The notes below the pieces were generated by a model, which made no database searches, was not told where the DNA came from, and was given only the letters and a program-made list of their open reading frames with translations. The position numbers and the translations under genes were made by a program. From DASUPK01 sp963804595 (GTDB lineage: Bacteria > Actinomycetota > Thermoleophilia > Solirubrobacterales > 70-9): a stretch of DNA of 64,000 nucleotides. The stretch lies in the NCBI GenBank assembly GCA_963804595.1, contig CAWDQZ010000023.1, positions 1 through 64,000 of the forward strand, in the 5' to 3' direction. Of the stretch, positions 51,546-60,362 are shown piece by piece; position 1 is the first letter of the stretch; each line of letters opens with the position of its first letter.

Positions 51546-52398
51546 GGACGAGTGGATCGCCGTAGCCAAGGCGATCTACGGCCGGTTTGGGGAGGTGCAG
51601 GTCACGGATCGGGCCGCGGCGATGACCTACTACTCGATCCTCTCGGTCTTCCCCGCGCTGCTGGTCGTCGTCTCGCTGGTCACTCTGCTGGGCAGTTACC
51701 CCGAGACCTATCAGAGCATCGTCAACACCCTGCGCGACACGGCTCCGGGCCCGGCCGTCGACGCGATCGACAGCGCTCTCCGCAACTCGCTCTCGAGTCG
51801 TGGCGATGCGGGCGTCGTGCTGGCAGTCGGCCTCGCTCTCGCCTTCTACTCGGCCTCGGGCGCGACAGGGGCGGCGGTGCGCTCCCTCGAAGCGATCAAC
51901 CGGGCCAGACGCGGCAGGGACTTCCTTCCCAACCTCGGGGTACGGTTCGGGCTCACAGCCCTCCTGGCCGTCCTCGTGCTGATCGCGTTCCTGGCGGTGG
52001 TCGTGGCCGGGCCCCTCTTCGGCAGCATCGCGGACGCCGCCGGCGTCTCGGGGGTTGTCGCGAGTCTCGTGGGGTACATGCGCTGGCCGATCGGTGCGGC
52101 TGCCCTGCTCGCCTCCTTTGCCATCGTCTACGCGCTGGGTCCGCGCCGGACGCCCGAGCCCGGCGATCGCTCGCTCCGTTCGGTCCTGCCGGGAGCCGTG
52201 GTCGGCACCGTGTTGTGGTTCGCGGTCTCGCTGCTCTTCACCGCCTACGTCTCGCACTTCGGCTCCTATGACAAGACGTACGGCACGCTCGGCGCCCTGA
52301 TCTCGCTGCTGATCTGGCTCTGGCTCGGCAACCTGGCGTTCCTGATCGGGGCGCTCTTCAACGCCGAGACGAGGCGGGTCGGGGGCGAGCGTCCGTGA
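51532..52398 (+). CDS. YihY/virulence-factor BrkB-family membrane protein
   Basis: 288 residues. The family opening AAAMTYYSILSVFPALLVVV near 24-43 is followed by five further helices. FYSASGATGAAVRSLEAINR near 104 and KTYGTLGALISLLIWLWLGN near 248 are diagnostic. The function is not established (once misnamed RNase BN; proposed channel or transporter). ATG lies inside the end of the DUF2804 gene, and its TGA overlaps the next GTG, so it is part of a tightly coupled run. Confidence 0.9.
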   Translation: MPSGRDEWIAVAKAIYGRFGEVQVTDRAAAMTYYSILSVFPALLVVVSLVTLLGSYPETYQSIVNTLRDTAPGPAVDAIDSALRNSLSSRGDAGVVLAVGLALAFYSASGATGAAVRSLEAINRARRGRDFLPNLGVRFGLTALLAVLVLIAFLAVVVAGPLFGSIADAAGVSGVVASLVGYMRWPIGAAALLASFAIVYALGPRRTPEPGDRSLRSVLPGAVVGTVLWFAVSLLFTAYVSHFGSYDKTYGTLGALISLLIWLWLGNLAFLIGALFNAETRRVGGERP

Positions 52399-53375
52399 CG
52401 GTCCCGCTCGCGATCGACCTCGGCCAGAGCTTCGACAGTTTCCGTCACGGCGCCGAGGAGTTCTTCCACCGTCTCTCCGACATCGGCTGGCCGTCGATGG
52501 TGATCGCGCTGCTCTTCTACCTCGCCCACCTGCTCGCGCGCAGCCGCGCCTGGCAGAACACCCTGCGGGCCGCATACCCCGATCGCTCCGTCCCCTTCTC
52601 GCGGATCACCGCGGCCTATCTGGTGGGGGCGGGGATGAACAGCATCGTCCCCGCACGGGTGGGCGACGCCGTGAAGATCCTCCTCGCCAAGCGCTCGATC
52701 CGGCGCTCCACCTACACGGCCGTCGTCTCCTCGTTCTTCGTCGGGTCGGTCTTCGACACGACTGCGGGGGTCCTGGTCTTCGTCTACGCCCTCACCCAGG
52801 GGCTGCTGCCGAGGCCGCCCGAACTACCTGACCTGCCCGCCTTCGACATCGCCTTCTGGGCCCAGCACCCGAGCCTGCTGCTGTTCACGATCACGGCGCT
52901 CGGCATCCTGGTCGTGATCCTCTTCGCGGTTCTCGCGCGGCGGGTGGAGGAGTTCTGGGACCACATCAAGCAGGGCGCGATCGTGCTCGCCACGCCGACT
53001 CTCTACCTGCGCACGGTCGCCTCGTGGCAGGCGCTCGGGTGGGTGATGCGGTTCTCCTCGTACTGGTTCTTCCTCGAGGCGTTCAACGTCGGTGGCTCCT
53101 TCCAGAACGTGCTTCTCGTGATGAGCGTGCAGACGGTCTCGAACCTGCTGCCGCTCACGCCCGGGGGCGCGGGGGCGCAGCAGGCGCTCCTGGTGGCGAC
53201 CCTCGTCGGACCGGGACCGATCGCGGTGCTCACCTACTCGGTCGGCCAGCAGATCGCCATCGCCGCCTGGACCGTGGTCCTCGGGGCACTCGCGCTGGTC
53301 TTCGTCTTCCGCACGACCGACTGGCGCCGCCTGATGCGCAGTGCGAGCCGGGAGGCCGGCCAGCACGCCGGCTAG
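52395..53375 (+). CDS. UPF0104/AglD-like lysylphosphatidylglycerol-synthase-type flippase domain protein
   Basis: 326 residues, about seven to eight helices. SRITAAYLVGAGMNSIVPAR near 69-88 with VGDAVKILLAKR is the signature of this superfamily (flippase domain of MprF, AglD). VQTVSNLLPLTPGGAGAQQA near 246 is the second conserved block. It may move a polar lipid across the membrane or be a glycosyl-lipid partner. GTG overlaps the YihY stop (GTGA). Confidence 0.87.
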   Translation: MTVPLAIDLGQSFDSFRHGAEEFFHRLSDIGWPSMVIALLFYLAHLLARSRAWQNTLRAAYPDRSVPFSRITAAYLVGAGMNSIVPARVGDAVKILLAKRSIRRSTYTAVVSSFFVGSVFDTTAGVLVFVYALTQGLLPRPPELPDLPAFDIAFWAQHPSLLLFTITALGILVVILFAVLARRVEEFWDHIKQGAIVLATPTLYLRTVASWQALGWVMRFSSYWFFLEAFNVGGSFQNVLLVMSVQTVSNLLPLTPGGAGAQQALLVATLVGPGPIAVLTYSVGQQIAIAAWTVVLGALALVFVFRTTDWRRLMRSASREAGQHAG

Positions 53376-53412
53376 GCGGCCCGGCGAGTGGGCGCGCGGC
53401 GTCGCACGGCAG

Positions 53413-54978
53413 CTATTCGCTTCGTGCGAGGGCCCCGCGCACGCGCCGGCCGGCTGCAACCAGACGCGCGAGATATCCGCAGTACGGGGCCCCGGGGCAG
53501 CGGGCGAACGACAGCGCCAGTGTCGCGGTCTGCTCGTCCTCCGCCTCGCGCGGGCGGGACGGCAGGAGCGCCAGCGCCAGGACGACGCCGACGGCGCAGA
53601 GCACCGCCGCGATCAGAAATGCGCCCTTGAACCCGTGCGTCAGAGCGAGCGGGAGTGCCGAGCCACCATCCAGGGCGCTCGTCGTCCGGCTGGTCGAGAC
53701 CGAGGAGAGGATCGCCAGGCCCAGCGAGCCGCCGACCTGCTGGGTGGTGTTGAGCAGTCCCGACGCCAGCCCTGAGTCGCCGCTCGCGACGCCATTGGTG
53801 GCCGCGATCGTGATCGGCACGAACGACAGTCCCAGGCCCGTCCCTATCACGACCATGGCCGGCACCACGTGGCTCGCGTAGTCGCCGTGACCGGTGACTC
53901 GGGTGAGCAGCACGAAGCCGGCCGTCGAGACGAGCAGTCCGGTGACCAGCACCGGCTTTGGTGTGAAGCGGTCGACGAGGCGGGAGGCCAGCGCCGAGGC
54001 GCCGATCAGGGTCAGGCTCAGCGGCAGGTAGGCGACCCCGGTCTTGAGAGCGCTGTAGCCCAGCACCTGCTGGAGATAGAGCGTGCAGAAGAAGAACACC
54101 CCGAAGAGGGCCGCCGCCACCAGGAGCATCGTCGCATCGGCGGCGGCGAGGCTGCGATTGGAGAAGATCCGCAGCGGGACCAGGGGATCGCGATGGCGGC
54201 GCTCGATTTGCACGAAAGCAATGATCAGCGCGGCGGCGATGGCGAAGCCCGCCAGCGTCCGCGCCGAGGTCCAACCCCAGCTGTCGGCCTTGATCAGGGT
54301 GAAGACGAGGGCGATCGTGCCAAGCGTGATCGCGACGGCGCCTTCGATGTCGTAGCCGCGCCCCGAGACCCGCTCGGAGCGGCTCTCCGGCACGATCCTC
54401 GGAGCCAGCGCCAGCACGACGGCGCCGATCGGCACGTTGACGAAGAAGACCCAGCGCCAGCTCAGCAGCTCGACGATCACCCCGCCGAGGAGCAGCCCGA
54501 TGGCGCCACCGGCGCCCGCGATGGCGCCCCAGACGGCGAGCGCGCGGTTTCGGTCCGGCCCTTCGGCGAAGGTGGTGAGGATGATCGAGAGGGCCGCCGG
54601 CGAGACCATCGCGCCGCCGAGCCCCTGCAGGCCCCGGGCGATCAGCAGCATCCCCTCGGACTGCGAGAGCCCACAGAGGAGCGAAGCGCCGGAGAAGACG
54701 GCGATCCCGGCCATGAACAGCCGGCGGCGTCCGAGCCGGTCGGCGGCGCGCCCGCCGAGCAGCAGGAAGCCGCCGAAGATCAGGGTGTAGGCGTTCAGCA
54801 CCCAGGAGAGGCTCTGTTCGGAGAAGCCGACGTCGACCTTGATCGTCGGCAGCGCGACGTTGACGATGGTCGCGTCCAGCACGACCATGAACTGCGCCAC
54901 CGCGATGAGCGCCAGCACGGCGTTCGCGTCGACGCCGGAGGCCGGGCGGGGGATTGAGCGAGCGGCGGCGGTGGACAT
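53413..54978 (-). CDS. MFS drug exporter, DHA2 (EmrB/QacA) family
   Basis: 521 residues from ATG 54978 with about 14 helices. The motif VLDATIVNVALPTIKVDVGF near 30-49 (DHA2 motif D1), LLLGGRAADRLGRRRLFMAG near 75-94 (motif A) and GAGGAIGLLLGGVIVELLSW near 150 (motif C) identify a proton-coupled multidrug exporter. Frames extended to 55221 lack coding features. It is not next to an obvious regulator. Confidence 0.9.
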   Translation of the reverse strand: MSTAAARSIPRPASGVDANAVLALIAVAQFMVVLDATIVNVALPTIKVDVGFSEQSLSWVLNAYTLIFGGFLLLGGRAADRLGRRRLFMAGIAVFSGASLLCGLSQSEGMLLIARGLQGLGGAMVSPAALSIILTTFAEGPDRNRALAVWGAIAGAGGAIGLLLGGVIVELLSWRWVFFVNVPIGAVVLALAPRIVPESRSERVSGRGYDIEGAVAITLGTIALVFTLIKADSWGWTSARTLAGFAIAAALIIAFVQIERRHRDPLVPLRIFSNRSLAAADATMLLVAAALFGVFFFCTLYLQQVLGYSALKTGVAYLPLSLTLIGASALASRLVDRFTPKPVLVTGLLVSTAGFVLLTRVTGHGDYASHVVPAMVVIGTGLGLSFVPITIAATNGVASGDSGLASGLLNTTQQVGGSLGLAILSSVSTSRTTSALDGGSALPLALTHGFKGAFLIAAVLCAVGVVLALALLPSRPREAEDEQTATLALSFARCPGAPYCGYLARLVAAGRRVRGALARSE

Positions 54979-55235
54979 TCGGGTCTTGCCCCCGCGCGAC
55001 GCTACCACGATGGCGGTCCGTCTCGGGCTGGCTCCCGCCGAATGTAGAGCAGCGCCTCGGCGCCTGGGGGGGATAACCCGTTTCTTCGTGGCGGGAGCCT
55101 CGTGGCCCAACCGCTTCCTTGATGCCCCTAACCACGTAACGGTGGCGACATGGGCGGTGGGCGGGGGAAGAACCTCCCCAGAGGGGCCCTGGCACACCTG
55201 ACCTAGAGTCCTGCTGACCAATTGGTGTCCCAGAG

Positions 55236-56051
55236 ATGGCCCAACTTCTCAAGAGGCAGTCGACTTTGTCTGATCAGGCCACCACTCGCCCTGCCCCGAC
55301 CGAGATCAATGGGGGCGGGAAGATGAGGCGGGGGGATGAGATCTTCGGGCGGCTCGTCGCTGTCCGCCGGGCCGGGCTGGGACTCAGCCAAGAGGAGCTG
55401 GCCGCGAGAATCGACACGAGCCAGGCCAACGTCGCACGGATCGAGGAAGGGCAATCGCCGAGCACCGAAACGTTGACGCGGCTTGCGACTGCGCTCAATA
55501 CGGAGCCCGGGACAGGCGCGCCCTCGTCCCGGACGCGAATCTGGAACCTCGACGGCGAGGAGCGACGCCTTGCGATCGCGGTCCTGATTCCGCTGCTGGT
55601 GATCTTGGGGGGAGCTCTCTCGGTCGGTGTCCATGGCTTTGGGGGAGGTGGGCGATCTTCCAGCGCAGACGGCGGTGTTCCGTCCCGGCACTTGCCCCTT
55701 GCCGTTTCCGCTCCGTTAGCCGCTCCCGTAGCCGCTGGACGGACGCAAGGGGAGATCCGGAAGACAAAAAGGTCTGAGAAGAGGAAGACGAAGAGGCCTG
55801 AGAAGAAGAGACCCACCCCGCCCGCACCTGTGAGTGAGCCCTCGCCCGCGCCACCCCCGACCACCAAGAAGCGCAGCCCGGCCCCAACCCAACCGGCCAG
55901 CGGACCAGTAGCGTCACCACCTGCGCCCAGCATCACCGGCGGCGGCGGCGGCTCGACTGATTCTCCTCCGCAGCCTCCGCAGCCCCCGGAGGTCCAGCAT
56001 GGCATCGGAGGCGGCGACGGCTCGCATGGCATTGCGCCCGTGGGCGGATGA
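55236..56051 (+). CDS. RodZ-like membrane protein: XRE helix-turn-helix, TM helix, Pro-rich exterior
   Basis: 271 residues. An XRE domain (about 37-85: AVRRAGLGLSQEELAARIDT and QANVARIEEGQSPS) is followed by one membrane helix (about 110-130: LAIAVLIPLLVILGGALSV). A Lys/Arg/Pro/Thr-rich tail with EKRKTKRPEKKRPTPPAP comes next, ending in a Gly/Pro/Gln-rich segment. The topology copies RodZ (DNA-binding-like domain inside, disordered wall-spanning part outside). A shorter start at ATG 55323 is possible. The downstream secreted protein overlaps its stop as ATGA, suggesting they act together at the envelope. Confidence 0.72.
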   Translation: MAQLLKRQSTLSDQATTRPAPTEINGGGKMRRGDEIFGRLVAVRRAGLGLSQEELAARIDTSQANVARIEEGQSPSTETLTRLATALNTEPGTGAPSSRTRIWNLDGEERRLAIAVLIPLLVILGGALSVGVHGFGGGGRSSSADGGVPSRHLPLAVSAPLAAPVAAGRTQGEIRKTKRSEKRKTKRPEKKRPTPPAPVSEPSPAPPPTTKKRSPAPTQPASGPVASPPAPSITGGGGGSTDSPPQPPQPPEVQHGIGGGDGSHGIAPVGG

Positions 56052-56539
56052 GCCATCGGGGTCTGCCTCGCTGTCGCGCAAGGCCATTGGGCTCGGCTAG
56101 AGTGCGGGCTGGCTTGATTCGGCGCGGGACAGCAGCGCTCGTGACTGCAGGCGTCGCGGTCACCCTCCTCACCGCAGCCTCTCCTCGTGCGGTGGCACAG
56201 ACGCCGGTGGATAGCGAGGCCCTGCTCAGCTATGTGACCACCGGCAAGCTGAAGGTCGGGAAGCGGATCTCCTACAGGTTCGTCTGCTCGACCGAGTGCC
56301 AGGTGACGGCCACCACGACCTTGGTGCTGCGGGGGCCGGACGTCGGTCCGATCGTGGACACGGGCTTGTTTCCGGCGGGAGAGATCATCGAGGTGTTCCT
56401 GAAGCCGAACAAGTCAGCTCGCCGCTCGATCCGGAGGCATATCGGCAAGTCCAAGCTGCGCACGTCGGTCACCGCGATCAACCCCGGCCCCTACGGCGAG
56501 AACGACACCGATACGCGCGTCTTCAAGTTCAAGCGCTAG
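56048..56539 (+). CDS. Secreted protein of unknown function
   Basis: 163 residues from ATG 56048 (ATGA overlap). A later GTG at 56102 would give a more compact signal peptide. The signal peptide (about 19-51) contains GTAALVTAGVAVTLLTAASP and ends AVAQ. The mature part is about 110 residues of beta character with a Cys pair (FVCSTECQVTATTTLVLRG) and a basic end (NDTDTRVFKFKR). It resembles the small beta-sandwich exported proteins common in this lineage, but no domain is named. Confidence 0.68.
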   Translation: MSHRGLPRCRARPLGSARVRAGLIRRGTAALVTAGVAVTLLTAASPRAVAQTPVDSEALLSYVTTGKLKVGKRISYRFVCSTECQVTATTTLVLRGPDVGPIVDTGLFPAGEIIEVFLKPNKSARRSIRRHIGKSKLRTSVTAINPGPYGENDTDTRVFKFKR

Positions 56540-56747
56540 GAACCCCGGTGAGGAGATGTCATGCCACCGTTCACGGTCAGCGGGCGGCGATGTCGCGCCT
56601 ATCTGCACACCGAACGCATCCGGTCCCGCCAAAGAATCCTGGGGCGGCGCTCGGCCACCGGAAGGACCCGACCTTTTGGTGACTGGCGGTTTCGACACCC
56701 CGAGCCTCCGTGGAGGCCCGGATGAACAAGGCTCCTAGGAGCTACAC

Positions 56748-57635
56748 CTAGCCGCCGGAATTCTTTTGAATGACGGCGAAGATGCCACGGTCGTCTTGGC
56801 GTCCGTGATCTGGCCGGAGCGGCTCAGCGTGGCAAGCGCACCATTGCTGCTCTGAATGAGAGTCCACGAACGAGTGGAGGCCACAGTTCAGATCGACGTC
56901 GTCCGCGACCAGCACGCCGCCCGGCTTCATGGCACCCCAAGCATGGTGCAGCTCGAATAGCAGGTTTCGCTCGGAGTGCCTGCTGTCGTGTATGAACAAA
57001 TCGATCTCTCCGAGCTGAGCAAGGAGTCTCACGAGGCGGCGGCGGCTGGATCCGCGAACGTACGTCCAGCGATCACGAAGGCCCTCGGGCACGGCCGAGC
57101 CGATCTGCGCATGCAGATTTCTGTCTCGCGGAGGCGGAAGGTCGACGCTCCAGAGATGGCCAGTCCCGTTCTGCGCCAGAGCTTCGAGGATGAAGCGCGA
57201 TGTGACGCCGCGAGCGACGCCCGTCTCAACCACCTTGGCCGGCTGCAAATGGCGCGTGAGACACCAGACGGCACGTACCAGCCCCGGCTCGCCGTCCCCC
57301 CAACCGCCGAAGGCGCCACGCCCCAGCCGGAAGCCCTTCTCTTCGAGCGATCCCATCACCAGCGGCCACAATTCCCAGAAGTCATCCGAGGCGGAGCAGG
57401 GCCACGGGGAGCCCGCGAACTCGTGGAGGCGTTGCTCCCAGTTCTCGTCGACGTCATATGGGCACGGCGGCCAGGGCATGAATCCGCCGACTCCCTTTGT
57501 CCGCGTGGCCCTGATCTCCTTGCGCTCCGCGACCCTCGCGTGAACGTTGAGGAGGCCTTCGACGGGGTCGCGCAGGAATCCAAGAGCTAGACGCCGTCCC
57601 TGGCTCAACTTCCGCAATTGTGCGTCAAACGTCAT
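56748..57635 (-). CDS. Class I SAM-dependent methyltransferase (Methyltransf_24-like)
   Basis: 295 residues. The SAM site is KVVETGVARGVTSRFILEAL near 133-152, the acidic strand end is LWSVDLPPP, and a later IDLFIHDSRHSERNLLFELH with GGVLVADDVDLNCGLHSF is as in O-methyltransferase/hydroxylase-like relatives used in natural-product and glycan tailoring. The N-terminal 100 residues, with PWPPCPYDVDENWEQRLHEF, are not recognised. Codon use is somewhat less GC-extreme than in core genes. It lies 25 bases beyond the flavoprotein stop and probably belongs to the same transcript. The 208 bases between its stop and the secreted-protein gene hold only short hairpins (CCTCC/GGAGG; GCTCCTAGGAGC). Confidence 0.78.
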   Translation of the reverse strand: MTFDAQLRKLSQGRRLALGFLRDPVEGLLNVHARVAERKEIRATRTKGVGGFMPWPPCPYDVDENWEQRLHEFAGSPWPCSASDDFWELWPLVMGSLEEKGFRLGRGAFGGWGDGEPGLVRAVWCLTRHLQPAKVVETGVARGVTSRFILEALAQNGTGHLWSVDLPPPRDRNLHAQIGSAVPEGLRDRWTYVRGSSRRRLVRLLAQLGEIDLFIHDSRHSERNLLFELHHAWGAMKPGGVLVADDVDLNCGLHSFVDSHSEQQWCACHAEPLRPDHGRQDDRGIFAVIQKNSGG

Positions 57636-57660
57636 CTCTCTCGTGCCAAGCTCGCTTTTG

Positions 57661-58887
57661 TCAGTTCACAGTGAGAGAGCCGCGCCGGGGACGGTATGAG
57701 AGCCTCAGGGGGCGCTGTCTCTTGCCACTGGCCGCGCGGGCGATAATCGGCGCCGCGTACCAGCTGCCCACGACGAAGCGGTTGATCGGACCAAAACTCA
57801 TCGCCGCCACAGTTCCGACGAAATGCAGACCCGGGATTGAGGACTCGAGCCCCGGCCCGAGCACCGGGTAGCCGTTACGAAGCTCGAGACGCTCGACGAT
57901 CGATCGATCGAGGAACGGATAGCGCACGACATCGATGCGCCAGCCTGTTGCCAGGATCGCGTGGTCCACCTTTCGCTCGCTTCCGTCATCGAGCGAGATC
58001 CAGACGATGCCGTTCCGCGCTTCGGCCGACCTGATCTGGGAATCCATCGTCATCTTCACGTCTCGTACTCGCTCCGGCAGCCAGTCAGCGCCCGCTGGAA
58101 CGACGCAGCGCGCCGTGGTCCATTCCCGCAGGGCGCTTGGCGACGCGCGCATCACGCCGGGCGCAGCCGCCAACCATCCGGAAACCCTGCCCCCCACATC
58201 CGTCGGCGGCATCATCCTCGCGCGAACTCGCGCTCGCAGCGAATCGGCGTCTCCAGCCAACCAAACCGGCGCTGGTCTCCGAGCGATCACCTCGACGGCC
58301 GCTCCCGCCTCATGCAGGAGCGCCGCCGACTCCAGGGCGCTCTGGCCGCAGCCAACGACCACCACCGAGCGGCCGCGGAATCGTCCGAAGTTCCGATGGT
58401 ATGAGGAGTGAGAGACCAGCTCGTCCGACAGCTTGGCCAGCGGCGAGTCGCGCCAGGCGAAGGGTGAGATCCCGGCAGCCACGATCACCCTGCTGACCGT
58501 AGGCTCCGCACCGTCCTCAAGTCGCAGGGTGAACGACCGCTCGCCCCTCGGCACCACGGCGATGATCCGGCGCCCGTCCAGCTCCGGCACGGCCCGCTCG
58601 CCGTACCAGGCTCCGTACCTTTCGAACTCAGTGAGGGGGACCGGGTCCAGCCTGGGATGACCGTGCTCGGCTGCGAACGCGTCGAGCGACAGAGAGCCAT
58701 CCGGATCGGCGATGTGTGAGGAGCGACGGCGGGAGCGCAGGATCATCTGCTCCGGCATCCGCTGCTGCCAGAAACGCATCTTCTCGCCGAAGGTGAGGAC
58801 GTCGACGCCGGCCTTCTTCAGGAACCTGGTGCAGGCGAGACCGTAGGGGCCCGCCCCGATCACCGCGACCTCCGCGTCGAGGCTCAC
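57661..58887 (-). CDS. FAD-dependent oxidoreductase (flavin monooxygenase / lysine-hydroxylase-like)
   Basis: 408 residues from GTG 58887. The FAD motif is VAVIGAGPYGLACTRFLKKA near 6-25. FGEKMRFWQQRMPEQMILRS is the flavin-monooxygenase-type loop. The NAD(P)H motif is VVVVGCGQSALESAALLHEA near 166-185, and the ATGWRIDVV block comes near 330. Such enzymes hydroxylate amines or oxidise soft nucleophiles. The GTG overlaps the ATP-grasp stop (GTGA), so the two are made together. The extended frame to 59328 is antisense-like and not coding. Confidence 0.85.
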   Translation of the reverse strand: MSLDAEVAVIGAGPYGLACTRFLKKAGVDVLTFGEKMRFWQQRMPEQMILRSRRRSSHIADPDGSLSLDAFAAEHGHPRLDPVPLTEFERYGAWYGERAVPELDGRRIIAVVPRGERSFTLRLEDGAEPTVSRVIVAAGISPFAWRDSPLAKLSDELVSHSSYHRNFGRFRGRSVVVVGCGQSALESAALLHEAGAAVEVIARRPAPVWLAGDADSLRARVRARMMPPTDVGGRVSGWLAAAPGVMRASPSALREWTTARCVVPAGADWLPERVRDVKMTMDSQIRSAEARNGIVWISLDDGSERKVDHAILATGWRIDVVRYPFLDRSIVERLELRNGYPVLGPGLESSIPGLHFVGTVAAMSFGPINRFVVGSWYAAPIIARAASGKRQRPLRLSYRPRRGSLTVN

Positions 58888-60122
58888 GCAGGGGAACCCG
58901 CGGTCGGAGTCTTTTGCTCGGCACCGGGCTGGGGTTGATGATTCTGCCGTCGGCTTTGACGTCTGCCCCAGACTGCCGAGATCACCCGCGCGAATAAAGG
59001 ACCCGGGTCGGACAGCCGGAAGAGAGCATGTGCGGTACCCCGGCGGGGCCTGAGCACTGGTGCGACGTCCCTCAGCCCGCCGGACCTGAGCCGGCGCAAC
59101 GCGTATCGGACGTCTGCATCCTCCCACCGGTACCAGACACCCGCTCGTGCATCGCGGAGCTCCGAGACGACAGGGTCCTCCAACAGCGAATCGCACCAGA
59201 TCGCCGGCAGCGAGGCCCCTGCGTGCACCGCCAGCTCGAGGGATCCGTACACCCTTGGATTCAGGTCGATCAAGCCAAGATTGCCGTCGGGTCTCTCCAT
59301 CAACTCGAGTTCGAAGATGCCCCGCCATCCGAGGCGATCGAGAAACGTAGCCGCCGCCTCCCGCAGCTTGGCGGGCAGCGCCAGCGAGACCGAGCAGGAA
59401 ACGTTCCCCGCTTCGGGGGGCCAGGTGCGCACGTAGCGGCTATAGGCCGCCGCCACGAGCCCCTGGTCTGTGATTACGCCGCCGAGAGAGTGAACGGGAC
59501 CTCGGAGGCAACGCTGCACCAGTACTGGCATGCCGAAATCCTCAGTCGCTGCCGCCAGCTCGCTCTCGCTGCTAACCCGCCGGCTGCTGCGCTCACGCAG
59601 CCCCATCCCCTCAGGCCGCGCCGACATATGCGGCTTCACCAGCAGCGGAAAGCCGATCTCATTCGCCGCCTCGCGCGTCTCATCGAAAGTGCGGCAGACC
59701 TCCGTGCGCGGCGCTGCGAGGAGAGTCGCTCCGGAACCTTCGAGGGCCGCAATCTTGGAGAGACACCGAAGGACCGCCTCCTGCCCGGGCAGGCCGATGG
59801 TGACCAGTTGCGAGAGGCGATCGCGATCCTCGGAAATCGCGAGCAGGGCAGCATCGCTCGCGGGCAGCAGTAGGTCGTATCGCCGACGGGCCAGAAGCTC
59901 GCTGAGCGAGTCCGCGAAGGCGGCTCTGTCAGCTCGCGGGTCGGGTGCCCATAGCCGCCGCGAGCAAGACCGCGACCAATGCACCGCGGCAGGGCCCCCA
60001 AACGCAACGGAGTCGACCGCGTATCCAGTCGAGCGAAGCGCGCGGCACGCTGCGAGAGCAGCCCGCTCCTCCCCATCCGTGATCAGGACGCGCCGACGCA
60101 GGCTGTCGGTCGGCTTGGTCAT
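58884..60122 (-). CDS. ATP-grasp enzyme (carboxylate-amine ligase-like)
   Basis: 412 residues. The N-terminal pre-ATP-grasp Rossmann-like part (RVLITDGEERAALAACRALR) is followed by the central domain with EIGFPLLVKPHMSA (lysine for ATP) and MPVLVQRCLRGPVHSLGGVI. The metal-binding core is IFELELMERPDGNLGLIDLN followed by PRVYGSLELAV, near 275-310. The family joins a carboxylate to an amine, thiol or hydroxyl via an acyl phosphate. The substrate is unknown. It begins a three-gene unit with the flavoprotein and methyltransferase. TAGAGT lies nine bases before ATG. Confidence 0.85.
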   Translation of the reverse strand: MTKPTDSLRRRVLITDGEERAALAACRALRSTGYAVDSVAFGGPAAVHWSRSCSRRLWAPDPRADRAAFADSLSELLARRRYDLLLPASDAALLAISEDRDRLSQLVTIGLPGQEAVLRCLSKIAALEGSGATLLAAPRTEVCRTFDETREAANEIGFPLLVKPHMSARPEGMGLRERSSRRVSSESELAAATEDFGMPVLVQRCLRGPVHSLGGVITDQGLVAAAYSRYVRTWPPEAGNVSCSVSLALPAKLREAAATFLDRLGWRGIFELELMERPDGNLGLIDLNPRVYGSLELAVHAGASLPAIWCDSLLEDPVVSELRDARAGVWYRWEDADVRYALRRLRSGGLRDVAPVLRPRRGTAHALFRLSDPGPLFARVISAVWGRRQSRRQNHQPQPGAEQKTPTAGSPA

Positions 60123-60184
60123 CCGGTGCCCACTCTAGCCTCGCTTTCCCGCCCGAGCTACCCCACGATTTACGGGGCTTTCGA

Positions 60185-60222
60185 TGGGCCGGGCGGGACT
60201 CGAACCTGCGACCACGGGGAAG
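60185..60222 (-). other. tRNA 3'-half remnant, candidate attachment site
   Basis: The minus strand reads GTGGTCGCAGGTTCGAGTCC followed by CGCCCGGCCCA: a T-arm with the TTCGAGT loop and the acceptor 3' strand plus discriminator base. The T-stem has one mismatch (GCAGG against CCCGC). No matching 5' half (GGGCCGG, D-arm, anticodon) is found upstream, so the tRNA is not intact. Such 3' fragments are typically left when an element integrates into a tRNA gene. It borders the 55.2-60.1 kb accessory-looking block. Confidence 0.55.
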
Positions 60223-60362
60223 CGTCGAAAATCTAGAGGCAGCAGGTGCTCTCGACAGGTGGCCTCGCGCTCCTACTTTGCGCAAGCGGCGCACCAGCGG
60301 AAAGAAACGCTCCTTTCTATGCGAAGCGCCGCTTCTCGTCCAAAGCGACTGTGACCTGGACG

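Noticed and set aside
54979..55235. Extension of the MFS gene to 55221
   Set aside because: The extra N-terminal residues are unlike any MFS leader. Family sequence begins at ATG 54978, and the gap holds only promoter-like sequence.
56540..56747. Possible small RNA or tRNA in the gap after the secreted-protein gene
   Set aside because: No cloverleaf or T-loop motif. Only short hairpins (CCTCC/GGAGG and GCTCCTAGGAGC) are present, too weak for a call.
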